A stretch of 64,000 nt of DNA, taken from Nocardioides sp. Root140. Its GTDB lineage: Bacteria > Actinomycetota > Actinomycetes > Propionibacteriales > Nocardioidaceae. Under the pieces are notes generated by a model, which was not told where the DNA came from, made no database searches, and was given only the letters and a program-made list of their open reading frames with translations. Below, piece by piece: positions 17,415-27,200 of the stretch (positions within the stretch are counted from its first letter, which is position 1; each line of letters starts with the position of its first letter). A program made the translations under genes and the position numbers. The stretch covers positions 1,092,159-1,156,158 of the forward strand of contig NZ_LMFI01000010.1 in assembly GCF_001426745.1 (NCBI RefSeq). The letters are read 5' to 3'.

Positions 17415-18881
17415 TCAGAGCCCGTGCCGGACCCCGAGCACCTTCTTCATCAGGGGCATGACGTGACCGGCCCTCCGCAGGGTGATCAGCTCGAAGCCGG
17501 GCAGCGCGAACTTCTGGCGGACGACGCCACGCGGCCGGGCGAACTCACGCAGGCCGTCGGCGCCGTGGACCCTCCCAAACCCACTGGCGCCGACGCCTCC
17601 CATCGGCACCGCTCCCATGCCGGCAAAGGCGATCACCGAGTTGATGGTGACCTGCCCGGCGCGCACCCGATCGGCGATCTCGTCGCCGTGCGCACGTGAG
17701 AAGACCGACGCGCTGAGCGCGTAGTCGTGGTCGTTGACGAGGGTGACCGCCTCGTCGAGGTCGTCGACGCGGCGGAGCGTCACCGTGGGGCCGAAGGTCT
17801 CCTCGCGTACGGCGACGGCGTCCTCGGGCAGGTCGGTGATGACGATCGGCTCGATCAGGCGCTCACCGATCGAGTCGGGTCCACCCTTGAGGAACGTCGC
17901 CCCTCGCTCGACCGCGTCCGCGACGTGCCGGCGTACGACGTCGACCTGGGCCGGCATCGTCATCGGGCCGTAGGTCGCGCCCTTCCCCGTGCCCGGACGC
18001 ACCCCCTCGAGCTCGCGCAGCAGGGCCGCCTCGAACGCATCGGCCACGTCCTTCACGACGTAGACCCGCTCGACGCCGACACAGGTCTGGCCGGAGTTGG
18101 TGAAGGCACCCCAGGCCACGGCGCGGGCCGCAGCCTTCACGTCGGCATCGGCGGCCACGATCACCGGGTCCTTGCCGCCGCACTCGAGGACGACCGGGGT
18201 GAGCGTCTCGGCGCACTGGGCCATCACCCGCTTGCCGGTGCGGGTCGACCCGGTGAAGCCGATCTTGTCGACTCCCGCGTTGCACAGTGCCGCGCCGGTC
18301 TCGCCGAAGCCGGTGACCAGGGACAGCACCCCGGCCGGCGCGTCGGGGTTGGCCGCGGCGAACGCGTCGACGTACCACCGACTCACGGCGGGCGTGAACT
18401 CGCTCGGCTTCAGCACCACCGTGTTGCCGGCCGCGAGGGCGAACGCCACGGCGCTGTTGGGCGCGTAGAGCGGGTAGTTCCACGGACCGATCACGCCGAC
18501 CACGCCCAGAGGGTCGTAGTCGACGCGTGCGGCGTAGTTGGAGAACAGCGGCCCGGGGTTGACCTTGTGGGAGCGCAACACCTTGCCGGCATTCCCGGCT
18601 GCCCAGTGCAGGTGCTCGACCGTGAGCACGACCTCGAGCACGGCGTCGTCGAGGGGCTTGCCGTTCTCCCGGTGGATCAGGTCGGCGACCTCGTCGACGC
18701 GGCGCCACATGTGCCTGCGCCACGCGGCCAGTCGCGCGGCCCGGCCGTCGAAGCCCAGCTCACGCCACCACGTCGACGCGGTGCGCGCCGTGGCGACGAC
18801 GGCGCGGACGTCGTCCTCGCCCATCACCGGGAAGGAGTCGACCAGCGCGTCGTCGGCGGGGGCGAGCGAGTCGAGGCTCAC
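17415..18881 (-). CDS. Aldehyde dehydrogenase (NAD(P)+)
   Basis: 488 residues, a full ALDH. NAD fold elements: IGPWNYPLY near residue 131, LKPSEFTP, FTGSTRTGK; catalytic Glu in VLECGGKDP and catalytic Cys in NSGQTCVGVERV; substrate/oligomer elements EETFGPTV and GGVGASGFGRVHG. It oxidises fatty or cyclic-ketone-derived aldehydes to acids. GTG start overlaps the acyl-CoA ligase stop by 4 bp, so acid product and CoA activation are likely sequential steps. It ends 13 bp from the convergent TetR gene. Confidence 0.93.
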   Translation of the reverse strand: MSLDSLAPADDALVDSFPVMGEDDVRAVVATARTASTWWRELGFDGRAARLAAWRRHMWRRVDEVADLIHRENGKPLDDAVLEVVLTVEHLHWAAGNAGKVLRSHKVNPGPLFSNYAARVDYDPLGVVGVIGPWNYPLYAPNSAVAFALAAGNTVVLKPSEFTPAVSRWYVDAFAAANPDAPAGVLSLVTGFGETGAALCNAGVDKIGFTGSTRTGKRVMAQCAETLTPVVLECGGKDPVIVAADADVKAAARAVAWGAFTNSGQTCVGVERVYVVKDVADAFEAALLRELEGVRPGTGKGATYGPMTMPAQVDVVRRHVADAVERGATFLKGGPDSIGERLIEPIVITDLPEDAVAVREETFGPTVTLRRVDDLDEAVTLVNDHDYALSASVFSRAHGDEIADRVRAGQVTINSVIAFAGMGAVPMGGVGASGFGRVHGADGLREFARPRGVVRQKFALPGFELITLRRAGHVMPLMKKVLGVRHGL

Positions 18882-20422
18882 GCGTCGGCCAGGTCGACGG
18901 ATCGGGCGTAGGAGTCACGCAGCTCGCGCTTGAGCACCTTGCCGGCGCCGCTGATCGGCAGCTCACCCACGAAGTCGAAGCTGCGGGGCGTCTTGTAGCC
19001 GGCGATGTGCTCGCGCGAGTGGGCCTGCAGCTCCTCGGCGGTCACGGTCTTCTCGGGCGCCAGGACGACGCACGCGTGCACGCGCTCGCCGTACTTCTCG
19101 TCGGGCAGGCCGATCACCGCGACAGCGGCGACGGAGGGGTGCTTGCTGAGCGCGCTCTCGACCTCGGCCGAGTAGACGTTCTCACCACCGGTCACGATCA
19201 TGTCCTTGATCCGGTCGACGACGTAGACGAAGCCGTCGGCGTCGATGTAGCCGCCGTCGCCGGTGAAGTACCAGCCGTCGCGCAGGACGGCGGCGGTCTC
19301 CTCGGGCTTGTTCCAGTAGCCCTGCATGACGTGGCCGCCACGCACGCAGATCTCGCCGACCTCGCCGGCCGGAAGGTCGTTGCCCTCGGCGTCGACGACC
19401 TTGATCTCGGAGTGCGGAGCCGCACGCCCACCGGAGCGGAGGTACTGGTCGTGGTGGTCCTGCGGCAGCAGCAGCGTCGCCACGGGAGCGACCTCCGTCA
19501 TCCCGTAGGCCTGGGTCATCCGGATGCCGGGGAAGGCGTCCATGGTGCGCTGCAGGACGCCCTCGGAGATGACCGAGCCGCCGTACAGCATGCGGTCCAT
19601 CGACGACAGGTCGTAGTTGGGCACGTCCGGGTGGTCGACGAGCATCTGGATCATCGTCGGCACCAGCAGGACGTCGGTCACCCGGTGCGTCTGTACGGCG
19701 TTGAGCACCGCCGCCGGCTCGAAGAACGGCACCATCACGTGGGTGCCACCCAGGGCGACCTGGCCGGCCCACGCGGCGAGGTCGGCGAGGTGGAACATCG
19801 GCGCCGCGTGCAGGAAGACCGCACCTTGGCCGAGGAGCTCGCCGCTGGCCACGGTGCCCAACGCCGACGTGGTCATGTTGGCCTGGGTGAGCATCACGCC
19901 CTTGGGGAAGCCCGTGGTGCCGCCGGTGTAGAAGATGCCGGCCAGGTCCTCGCCGGAGCGGCGGGCGTCCTCGACCGGCTCGGCCTCAGTCAGCAGGGAT
20001 TCGTAGGAGAGCATTCCCTCCGGCGTCGGGCCGTCGCCGCAGTGGATCAGCACGGTCAGCTCGGGACAGTTCGGCGTGAGCGCCGGTGCCATCGGCGCGA
20101 AGGCGTCGTCGATCAGCAGCACCTTCGTGCCGGAGTCCTTGAGCGAGTAGGCGATCTCGGCCGGGCTCCACCGGATGTTGATCGGGTTGACCACGGCGCC
20201 GGCCCACGGCACGGCGAGGAGGTACTCGGCGTACCGGTCGCTGTTGAGCGACAGCATGCCGACCCGGTCGTTGTCGACGACGCCCAACGACTGGAGGGCC
20301 CCGGCGAGCCGCGCGATGCGGTCACCGTGCACGGCGAAGGTCCGGACCCGGTCACCGAAGATGGTGGCGGGCTTGTCCGGAGTGGCCTGGATGGCGCGGT
20401 GCAGTCCTTGGGTGAGGTACAT
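18878..20422 (-). CDS. Acyl-CoA synthetase (AMP-forming ligase)
   Basis: 514 residues. ANL-superfamily motifs are intact: P-loop-like YTGGTTGFPKG, AYGMTE, GWYFTGDGGYID, hinge DRIKDMIVTGGENVY and the C-terminal catalytic Lys in ISGAGKVLKREL. It adenylates a carboxylic acid and forms the CoA thioester. Length and lack of membrane segment fit medium/long-chain FadD-type or FadD13-like enzymes. AGGAG lies before ATG 20422. It sits between an enoyl-CoA hydratase and an aldehyde dehydrogenase in one minus-strand run, so it likely feeds beta-oxidation. Confidence 0.93.
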   Translation of the reverse strand: MYLTQGLHRAIQATPDKPATIFGDRVRTFAVHGDRIARLAGALQSLGVVDNDRVGMLSLNSDRYAEYLLAVPWAGAVVNPINIRWSPAEIAYSLKDSGTKVLLIDDAFAPMAPALTPNCPELTVLIHCGDGPTPEGMLSYESLLTEAEPVEDARRSGEDLAGIFYTGGTTGFPKGVMLTQANMTTSALGTVASGELLGQGAVFLHAAPMFHLADLAAWAGQVALGGTHVMVPFFEPAAVLNAVQTHRVTDVLLVPTMIQMLVDHPDVPNYDLSSMDRMLYGGSVISEGVLQRTMDAFPGIRMTQAYGMTEVAPVATLLLPQDHHDQYLRSGGRAAPHSEIKVVDAEGNDLPAGEVGEICVRGGHVMQGYWNKPEETAAVLRDGWYFTGDGGYIDADGFVYVVDRIKDMIVTGGENVYSAEVESALSKHPSVAAVAVIGLPDEKYGERVHACVVLAPEKTVTAEELQAHSREHIAGYKTPRSFDFVGELPISGAGKVLKRELRDSYARSVDLADA

Positions 20423-20457
20423 GTCGGTCTCCTGTGTCGCGATTCTCGGTGGTGGTC

Positions 20458-21276
20458 TCAGTTGCCGTGGAACTTCGGTGTGCGCTGCTGCGCGAACGCG
20501 GCCATCGCCTCGTTCAGGTCCGCACTGGGGAGGAACGCCGCGTTCCACGTCGAGACGTGGCGCAGACCGGCCGAGATCCGGTGCTCACGCTCCTCGTTGA
20601 GGACCTGCTTGGTGCCCTGCACGGCCAGCGGCGCGTTGGCGGCGATGTCGTTCGCCATCGCCCGTGCCCCGGCCAGCAGTTCTTCGTGGGTGTCGAACAC
20701 CCGGTTGACCAGGCCGATGCGTTCGGCCTCGCCGGCGTCGATGTCCTTGCCGGTCAGGGACAGCTCACGCAGGTGGCCCTCGCCGATGACGCCGACCAGC
20801 CGGTGCAGACTGCCGACGTCGGCGACGATCGCCACCTTCGCCTCGCGCACGCTGAAGACGGCGTTCGCACTGGCCAGGCGGACGTCGGCAGCACTGATCA
20901 GGTCGACGCCTCCACCGATGCACCAACCCGAGACGGCCGCGATCACCGGCTTGCGGCAGGCAGCCACCGAGGTCACGGCAGCCTGCAGCCGCCTGATCTC
21001 GCCCATGAACCTGGTGCGCGCACGAGCCCGGGCGCCGGCACCCGGGCCGAGGGCCTCGACCCACCGCGGCATCATCTCGTGCAGGTCGAGACCGACGCTG
21101 AACGACTTCGCGTTGCCAGTGAGGACGATTGCGCGCACGTCGTCGTCGGCGTCCAGAGCTTCGAACACGAGCGGGAGCTCGCGCCAGAACGCCTCCCCCA
21201 TCGCATTGCCCTTGCCCGGACCGAGCAGCGTCACCTCGGTGACGTGCCCGGTCTGCTCGACCCCGAAGGCCTCCAT
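20458..21276 (-). CDS. Enoyl-CoA hydratase/isomerase (crotonase)
   Basis: 272 residues, normal crotonase length. The oxyanion-hole segments are SFSVGLDLHEM and SGWCIGGGVDLI; the usual second catalytic Glu region appears as KVAIVADVGSLHRL, where Asp replaces one Glu, so dehydratase or isomerase chemistry (Delta3,5-Delta2,4 dienoyl-CoA isomerase-like) is possible. ATG 21276 lacks a good ribosome site. A GTG with GGAAGG upstream at 21317 opens a 13-codon frame that ends at TGATGG, overlapping this ATG; see findings. Confidence 0.85.
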   Translation of the reverse strand: MEAFGVEQTGHVTEVTLLGPGKGNAMGEAFWRELPLVFEALDADDDVRAIVLTGNAKSFSVGLDLHEMMPRWVEALGPGAGARARARTRFMGEIRRLQAAVTSVAACRKPVIAAVSGWCIGGGVDLISAADVRLASANAVFSVREAKVAIVADVGSLHRLVGVIGEGHLRELSLTGKDIDAGEAERIGLVNRVFDTHEELLAGARAMANDIAANAPLAVQGTKQVLNEEREHRISAGLRHVSTWNAAFLPSADLNEAMAAFAQQRTPKFHGN

Positions 21277-21341
21277 CAGGGGGCCAAGCGGTCGTGCGGG
21301 AATGATTCGGTGCTCACGATGAGCGGTCCTTCCGTCGGGGG

Positions 21342-22511
<1,170 letters not shown>

Positions 22512-22514
22512 GGC

Positions 22515-22537
22515 GCCAATAGTGCCCTACTGTTGGC
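22515..22537. promoter_or_regulatory. Palindromic operator between acyl-CoA dehydrogenase and enoyl-CoA hydratase genes
   Basis: Arms GCCAATAGT and ACTGTTGGC (8 of 9 paired) separated by gccct. A further TTGGC at 22505-22509 pairs with the left GCCAA, giving three half-sites. Position between divergent beta-oxidation genes suggests binding by a lipid-responsive regulator. Confidence 0.5.
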
Positions 22538-22581
22538 AGTCGGTCAACAAGAACTTCGAAAGAGCGAAAGCAGGCAGGCCA

Positions 22582-23463
22582 ATGAACACCCGCGAGTACG
22601 CCGACATCACCTACGCAGTCGAGGAGCGGATCGCCACGATCACGCTCAACCGCCCCCAGGCCCGCAACGGCTACACGCTGACCATGGCCGACGAGCTCAA
22701 CGACGCGCTCAACCGCGCGGACCACAACGAGGACGTGCGCGTCGTCGTACTCACGGGGACCGGTGACCACTTCTGTGTCGGTGCCGACCTGTCGGGTGGA
22801 GGGTTCGACGTCAACGAGGAGGGCAGCGACGCGGGGGCCTGGCAGGAACCTGCCGGGCGGTGCTCGAAGCGGGTCCACACGATGGACAAGCCGGTCATCG
22901 CCGCGATGCGGGGCGCTGCCGTCGGGGCAGGCGTGACCATCACGCTGGCCTGCGACTTCCGACTCGCCTCGACCGACTCGAAGTTCGGCTTCGTCTTCGG
23001 CCGGCGCGGCATCTTCCCCGAGGGCGGCTCCGCCTGGTACCTACCTCGTCTGGTGGGCATGACCAAGGCCCAGGACTGGATGATCAGCGGCCGGGTCTTC
23101 GGCGCCGACGAGGCGCTCTCCTCCGGCCTGGTCACCTCGGTCCACGCTCCGGAGGACGTGCTCGAGGCGGCGTACGTCGTGGCCCGCGACCTCCGCGACA
23201 ACACCGCGCCGGTGTCCGTCGCCGTGATCCGCCAGATGCTGAACCGGCTCAGCGGCGAGGCCACCCCCTTCCCCGCCCACGAGGTCGACTCGCGCCTGAT
23301 CGCCGGCCTGCCGACCAACGTCGACGCCATCGAAGGCGTGATGTCCTTCCTCGAGAAGCGCCCGCCGGTCTTCACCAACACCGTCACGAAGGACCTTCCG
23401 GAGTGGCTCCCCTGGCTCGACGAGAACGCGACAGGGCAGACTGCTCCGGGTGAACATGGCTGA
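22582..23463 (+). CDS. Enoyl-CoA hydratase/isomerase family protein
   Basis: 293 residues. Crotonase fold markers: NRPQARNGYT (residues ~24-33), HFCVGADLSGGG for the first oxyanion segment and GAAVGAGVTITLACDFRLAS for the second. The catalytic-loop region reads KFGFVFGRRGIFPEGGSAWYLPRLVG, retaining one Glu, as in hydratases acting on bulky acyl-CoAs. It is divergent from the acyl-CoA dehydrogenase and followed directly by a TetR gene that starts within its last codons. ATG has AGGCAGG upstream. Confidence 0.9.
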   Translation: MNTREYADITYAVEERIATITLNRPQARNGYTLTMADELNDALNRADHNEDVRVVVLTGTGDHFCVGADLSGGGFDVNEEGSDAGAWQEPAGRCSKRVHTMDKPVIAAMRGAAVGAGVTITLACDFRLASTDSKFGFVFGRRGIFPEGGSAWYLPRLVGMTKAQDWMISGRVFGADEALSSGLVTSVHAPEDVLEAAYVVARDLRDNTAPVSVAVIRQMLNRLSGEATPFPAHEVDSRLIAGLPTNVDAIEGVMSFLEKRPPVFTNTVTKDLPEWLPWLDENATGQTAPGEHG

Positions 23464-24079
23464 GCCGAGATGGCGCCGACTGGGTGCGGACCAGCGCCGC
23501 GAGGAGATCCTCGCCTGCGCCCAGCGCCTGTTCACCGAGCGCTCGTACGCCGAGGTGTCGACCACCGACATCGCCCGTGAGGCGGGTGTCGCACGGGGGC
23601 TGCTCAACCACTACTTCGGCACCAAGCGCGACCTCTACCTCGAGGTCGTGCGCGAGGCGGCGACGGTTCCACTCGTGGCCGTGGAGTCGATCCCCGAGGG
23701 GCCACTCGACGAGCGGATCGCTGCGGCCGTGGTGTGGTTCCTCGACGCCTTGCAGGAGCAGGGCTCGAGCTGGATCAACGTCGGCGTCGGCCGCGAGCCC
23801 GATCTCGACCGCATCCTCGCCCGGGCCGAGAACGACTCCGTCGACCGCCTGATGCAGCTGCTCGGCCTCGACACCGAGATCGAGCACCGCAAGCAGGTGC
23901 GGGCCGTGATCCGCTCGTTCGGCCAGCTCGCCCGCGGCGCCGGGCGCGAGTGGCTGGTTCGCAAGGCCCTGACCCGCGCCCAGGTGCAGCTGCTGCTCAC
24001 CGAGAGCCTGCTGACGATCATGCGCGACGTCCTGCCCAATGCCTTCGGGACCTCGCCGCCCCGCTCGGGTCAGGCGTAG
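23456..24079 (+). CDS. TetR family transcriptional regulator of lipid metabolism type
   Basis: 207 residues. HTH region RREEILACAQRLFTERSYAEVSTTDIAREAGV followed by GLLNHYFGTKRDLYLEVVR is very clear. The C-terminal domain (VVWFLDALQEQGSSWINVG) is helical. ATG 23456 is used; GTG 23450 is in frame two codons earlier. It overlaps the enoyl-CoA hydratase end by 8 bp, implying cotranscription, and lies just upstream of etfD. It is a candidate to bind the 22515-22537 dyad or the TACY-N4-AGTA sites; which one cannot be decided from sequence. Confidence 0.9.
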   Translation: MAEPRWRRLGADQRREEILACAQRLFTERSYAEVSTTDIAREAGVARGLLNHYFGTKRDLYLEVVREAATVPLVAVESIPEGPLDERIAAAVVWFLDALQEQGSSWINVGVGREPDLDRILARAENDSVDRLMQLLGLDTEIEHRKQVRAVIRSFGQLARGAGREWLVRKALTRAQVQLLLTESLLTIMRDVLPNAFGTSPPRSGQA

Positions 24080-24110
24080 AACGCGGGCGGTTCCCCCTGC
24101 CGGCAACGTG

Positions 24111-24125
24111 GTTACCAGCAAGTAG
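24111..24125. promoter_or_regulatory. Candidate operator upstream of etfD (TACC-N4-AGTA)
   Basis: GTTACCAGCAAGTAG; core TACC-agca-AGTA is an imperfect dyad. The sequence GTTACTGACGAGTAG upstream of the FadE5-like gene at 45626-45640 matches at 11 of 15 positions, which suggests a shared regulator. Confidence 0.45.
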
Positions 24126-24249
24126 GATCACTCTCACACAGCGGGACCACTGACGCGGGAGCAGCCGCGGGAATAGGGTGCCCGAGAACAAGGTGCACAG
24201 CGATGCGCCCGGGTGTGCCAGAGGTTTGACGACGAGGAGCAGTTCTTTC

Positions 24250-27200
24250 ATGCAGATCTTCGCCATTGTGGTGTCGTTGGCCGTCACGGTTGTCGCCGTG
24301 GTGCTGACCACCCGAGCAGTCCGGGCCATGCTCGGCACGATCCGGATCGGCCAGCCGGCGCTCGGTCGCACCGACCGACCGGCGGCCCGCACCGTGACCA
24401 TGCTCAAGGAGACCTTCCTCCACACGCGCATGTTGCAGTGGACGTGGGTCGGCATCCTGCACTGGTTCGCCTACGCGGCCTTCCTGGTGCTGTCGACCGC
24501 GGTGCTGCAGGCGTTCTTCCAGCTCTTCAAGGCCGACTTCGCGTGGCCGATCATCGGCCACTGGGCGCTCTACGAATGGGTCTGCGAGTTCCTCGGCCTG
24601 CTCGGCGCCCTGGCGATCATCCCGCTCTCGATCTACCGCCAGATCAAGCACCCCAAGCGCCTGGGCCGCCAGAGCCGCTTCTTCGGCTCCACGATGTGGC
24701 AGGCCTACTTCGTCGAGGCGATGGTGTTCTTCGAGAGCATCGCGATCCTGTTCATCCGTGGCGCCGAATACAAGTACGTCGACCACGCCGAAGCGTCGCA
24801 CTTCCCGATCAGCCAGCTGTTCAGCCACCTCTACCCGGACTCCAAGTCCTCGCTCGAGAACATCATCTTCTTCATCGCGATGCTGAAGATCGTCTCGGCG
24901 ATGGCCTGGCTGATCGTGATCTCCTCCAACCTCACGATGGGTGTGGCCTGGCACCGCTTCACGGCCTGGTTCAACATCTGGTTCAAGCGCGACTCCTCCG
25001 GCCGTACGGCGCTCGGCGCACTGAAGCCGCTGACCTCCGGCGGCAAGGCGATCACGCTCGACGACATCGATGACCTCGACGAGGACTCCCGACTCGGCGT
25101 CGGCAGCATCACCGACTTCTCGTGGAAGGGCATCCTCGACTTCACCACGTGCACCGAGTGTGGCCGTTGCCAGTCGCAGTGCCCGGCCTGGAACACCGAG
25201 AAGCCGCTCTCCCCCAAGCTCCTGATGATGGGCCTGCGCGAGCACGCCTACGCCACCGCGGGCACGATCAACGCCGGCACCGAGGGCACCGACGGCTTCG
25301 ATGCGGAGGCTGCCGAGAAGTCCCTGATCGGCAAGGCAGAGCCCGGCGAGGGCGGCACCGTCCAGGACTGGTTCTACAACCCCGAGGGTGCCGACTTCGT
25401 CATCGACGAGGACGTCCTCTGGTCGTGCACGTCGTGTGGCGCCTGCGTGCAGCAGTGCCCCGTCGACATCGAGCACGTCGACCACATCGTCGACATGCGC
25501 CGCTACCAGGTGCTGGTCGAGTCGAACTTCCCCGCCGAGCTCAACGGCCTCTTCAAGGGCCTCGAGAACAAGGGCAACCCCTGGAACATGTCCGCCACGG
25601 CGCGCATGGACTGGGCCAAGGACCTGCCGTTCGAGGTCAAGGAGGTCGGCAAGGACCTCGAGGACCTCGAGTCCGTCGACTGGCTGTTCTGGGTCGGTTG
25701 CGCCGGCGCCTACGAGGACCGCGCGAAGAAGACCACGCGCGCTGTCGCCGAGCTGCTCGACATGGCCGGCGTGACGTTCGGCGTACTCGGCAACGGCGAG
25801 ACCTGCACCGGCGACCCAGCCCGCCGGGCCGGCAACGAGTTCGTCTTCCAGGGCCTGGCCCAGCAGAACGTCGAGACGTTCAAGGAGTTCAAGGTCAAGA
25901 AGGTCGTCTCGACCTGTGCCCACTGCTTCAACACCCTCAAGAACGAGTACAAGGACTTCGGCATCGAGCTCGAGGTCGTGCACCACACGCAGCTGCTGAA
26001 CCGCCTCGTGCGCGAGGGCAAGCTGACCCCGATCAAGGAAGGTGCCGGCGCCGAGAAGCGGTCGATCACCTACCACGACCCCTGCTTCATCGGTCGTCAC
26101 AACGGCGTCTACACCCCGCCGCGCGAGCTGCTCCAGATCCTGCCCGGTGCCGAGGTCAAGGAGATGCCCCGCAACTCCGAGAAGTCCTTCTGCTGTGGCG
26201 CCGGCGGTGCCCGCATGTGGATGGAAGAGACCATCGGCGAGCGGATCAACGTCAACCGCACCAAGGAAGCCGTCGCGACCGGCGCCGACCAGATCGCGGT
26301 CGGATGCCCGTTCTGCCGCGTGATGCTCTCCGACGGCCTCACCGCCGAGCAGGCCAACGGCGGTGCCCGCGAAGAGGTCGAGGTTCTCGACGTCGCGCAG
26401 ATGCTGCTCGCGTCGGTCAAGGGCGAGGTCGCCACCCGCGTCCGCAAGCCCGCCGCCAAGAAGGAAGCGGTTCCGGCCGCGAAGCAGGACGCCGCGACCC
26501 AGGCCGAGCCTGCCGCCGGCGACGTCACCCAGACCGCCAACACGGTCACCGACACCGAGGACGTCGGCCCGGCCGCGAAGGCCTCGGGCGGCTCGTCCCT
26601 GTTCGACACCCCCGCGGACAAGCCGGCAGAGAAGCCTGCCTCGGGTGGCTCGCTCTTCGACACCCCGGCCGACGAGCCTGCTCCGGCCGCGGAGAAGCCT
26701 GCCACGTCAGGAGGCTCGCTGTTCGACGTCGCACCCGACGCCCCGGCGGAGAAGCCTGCCGCCAAGGCGGAGCCGAAGGCCGAGCCGTCCAGCGGTACGA
26801 CGGATCTCGGCGCCGGTGGCTCGCTGTTCGACGTCGCGCCTGACGCCCCGGCGGAGAAGCCGGCGGCCAAGACCGAGTCGGCACCCGCCGAGTCGGCTCC
26901 GGCGCCCGACCTGGGTTCCGGTGGCTCGCTGTTCGACATCCCGGCCTCCGAGCCCGCGGCTCCCGCGGCGAAGTCGGAGCCCGCGGAGACCGAGCCGGCG
27001 AAGGCCGAGGCACCCACCGAGGCTCCGGCAGCACCTGCTGCCGCGTCGACCGGCACCGCGTCGACCAGCACCGCGTCGACGCCGAAGACCGACGTCGACC
27101 TCTCCAGCGGCGGCTCGCTCTTCGACATCCCCGCCCCCGAGGCGACCAGCGTCGAGAAGCCCGCAGCCCCGGCAGCGACTGAAGCTGAGGCGGCACCTGC

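Noticed and set aside
24112..26100. 662-codon open frame antisense to etfD
   Set aside because: High-GC shadow frame; the sense frame carries intact Fe-S motifs and a ribosome site.
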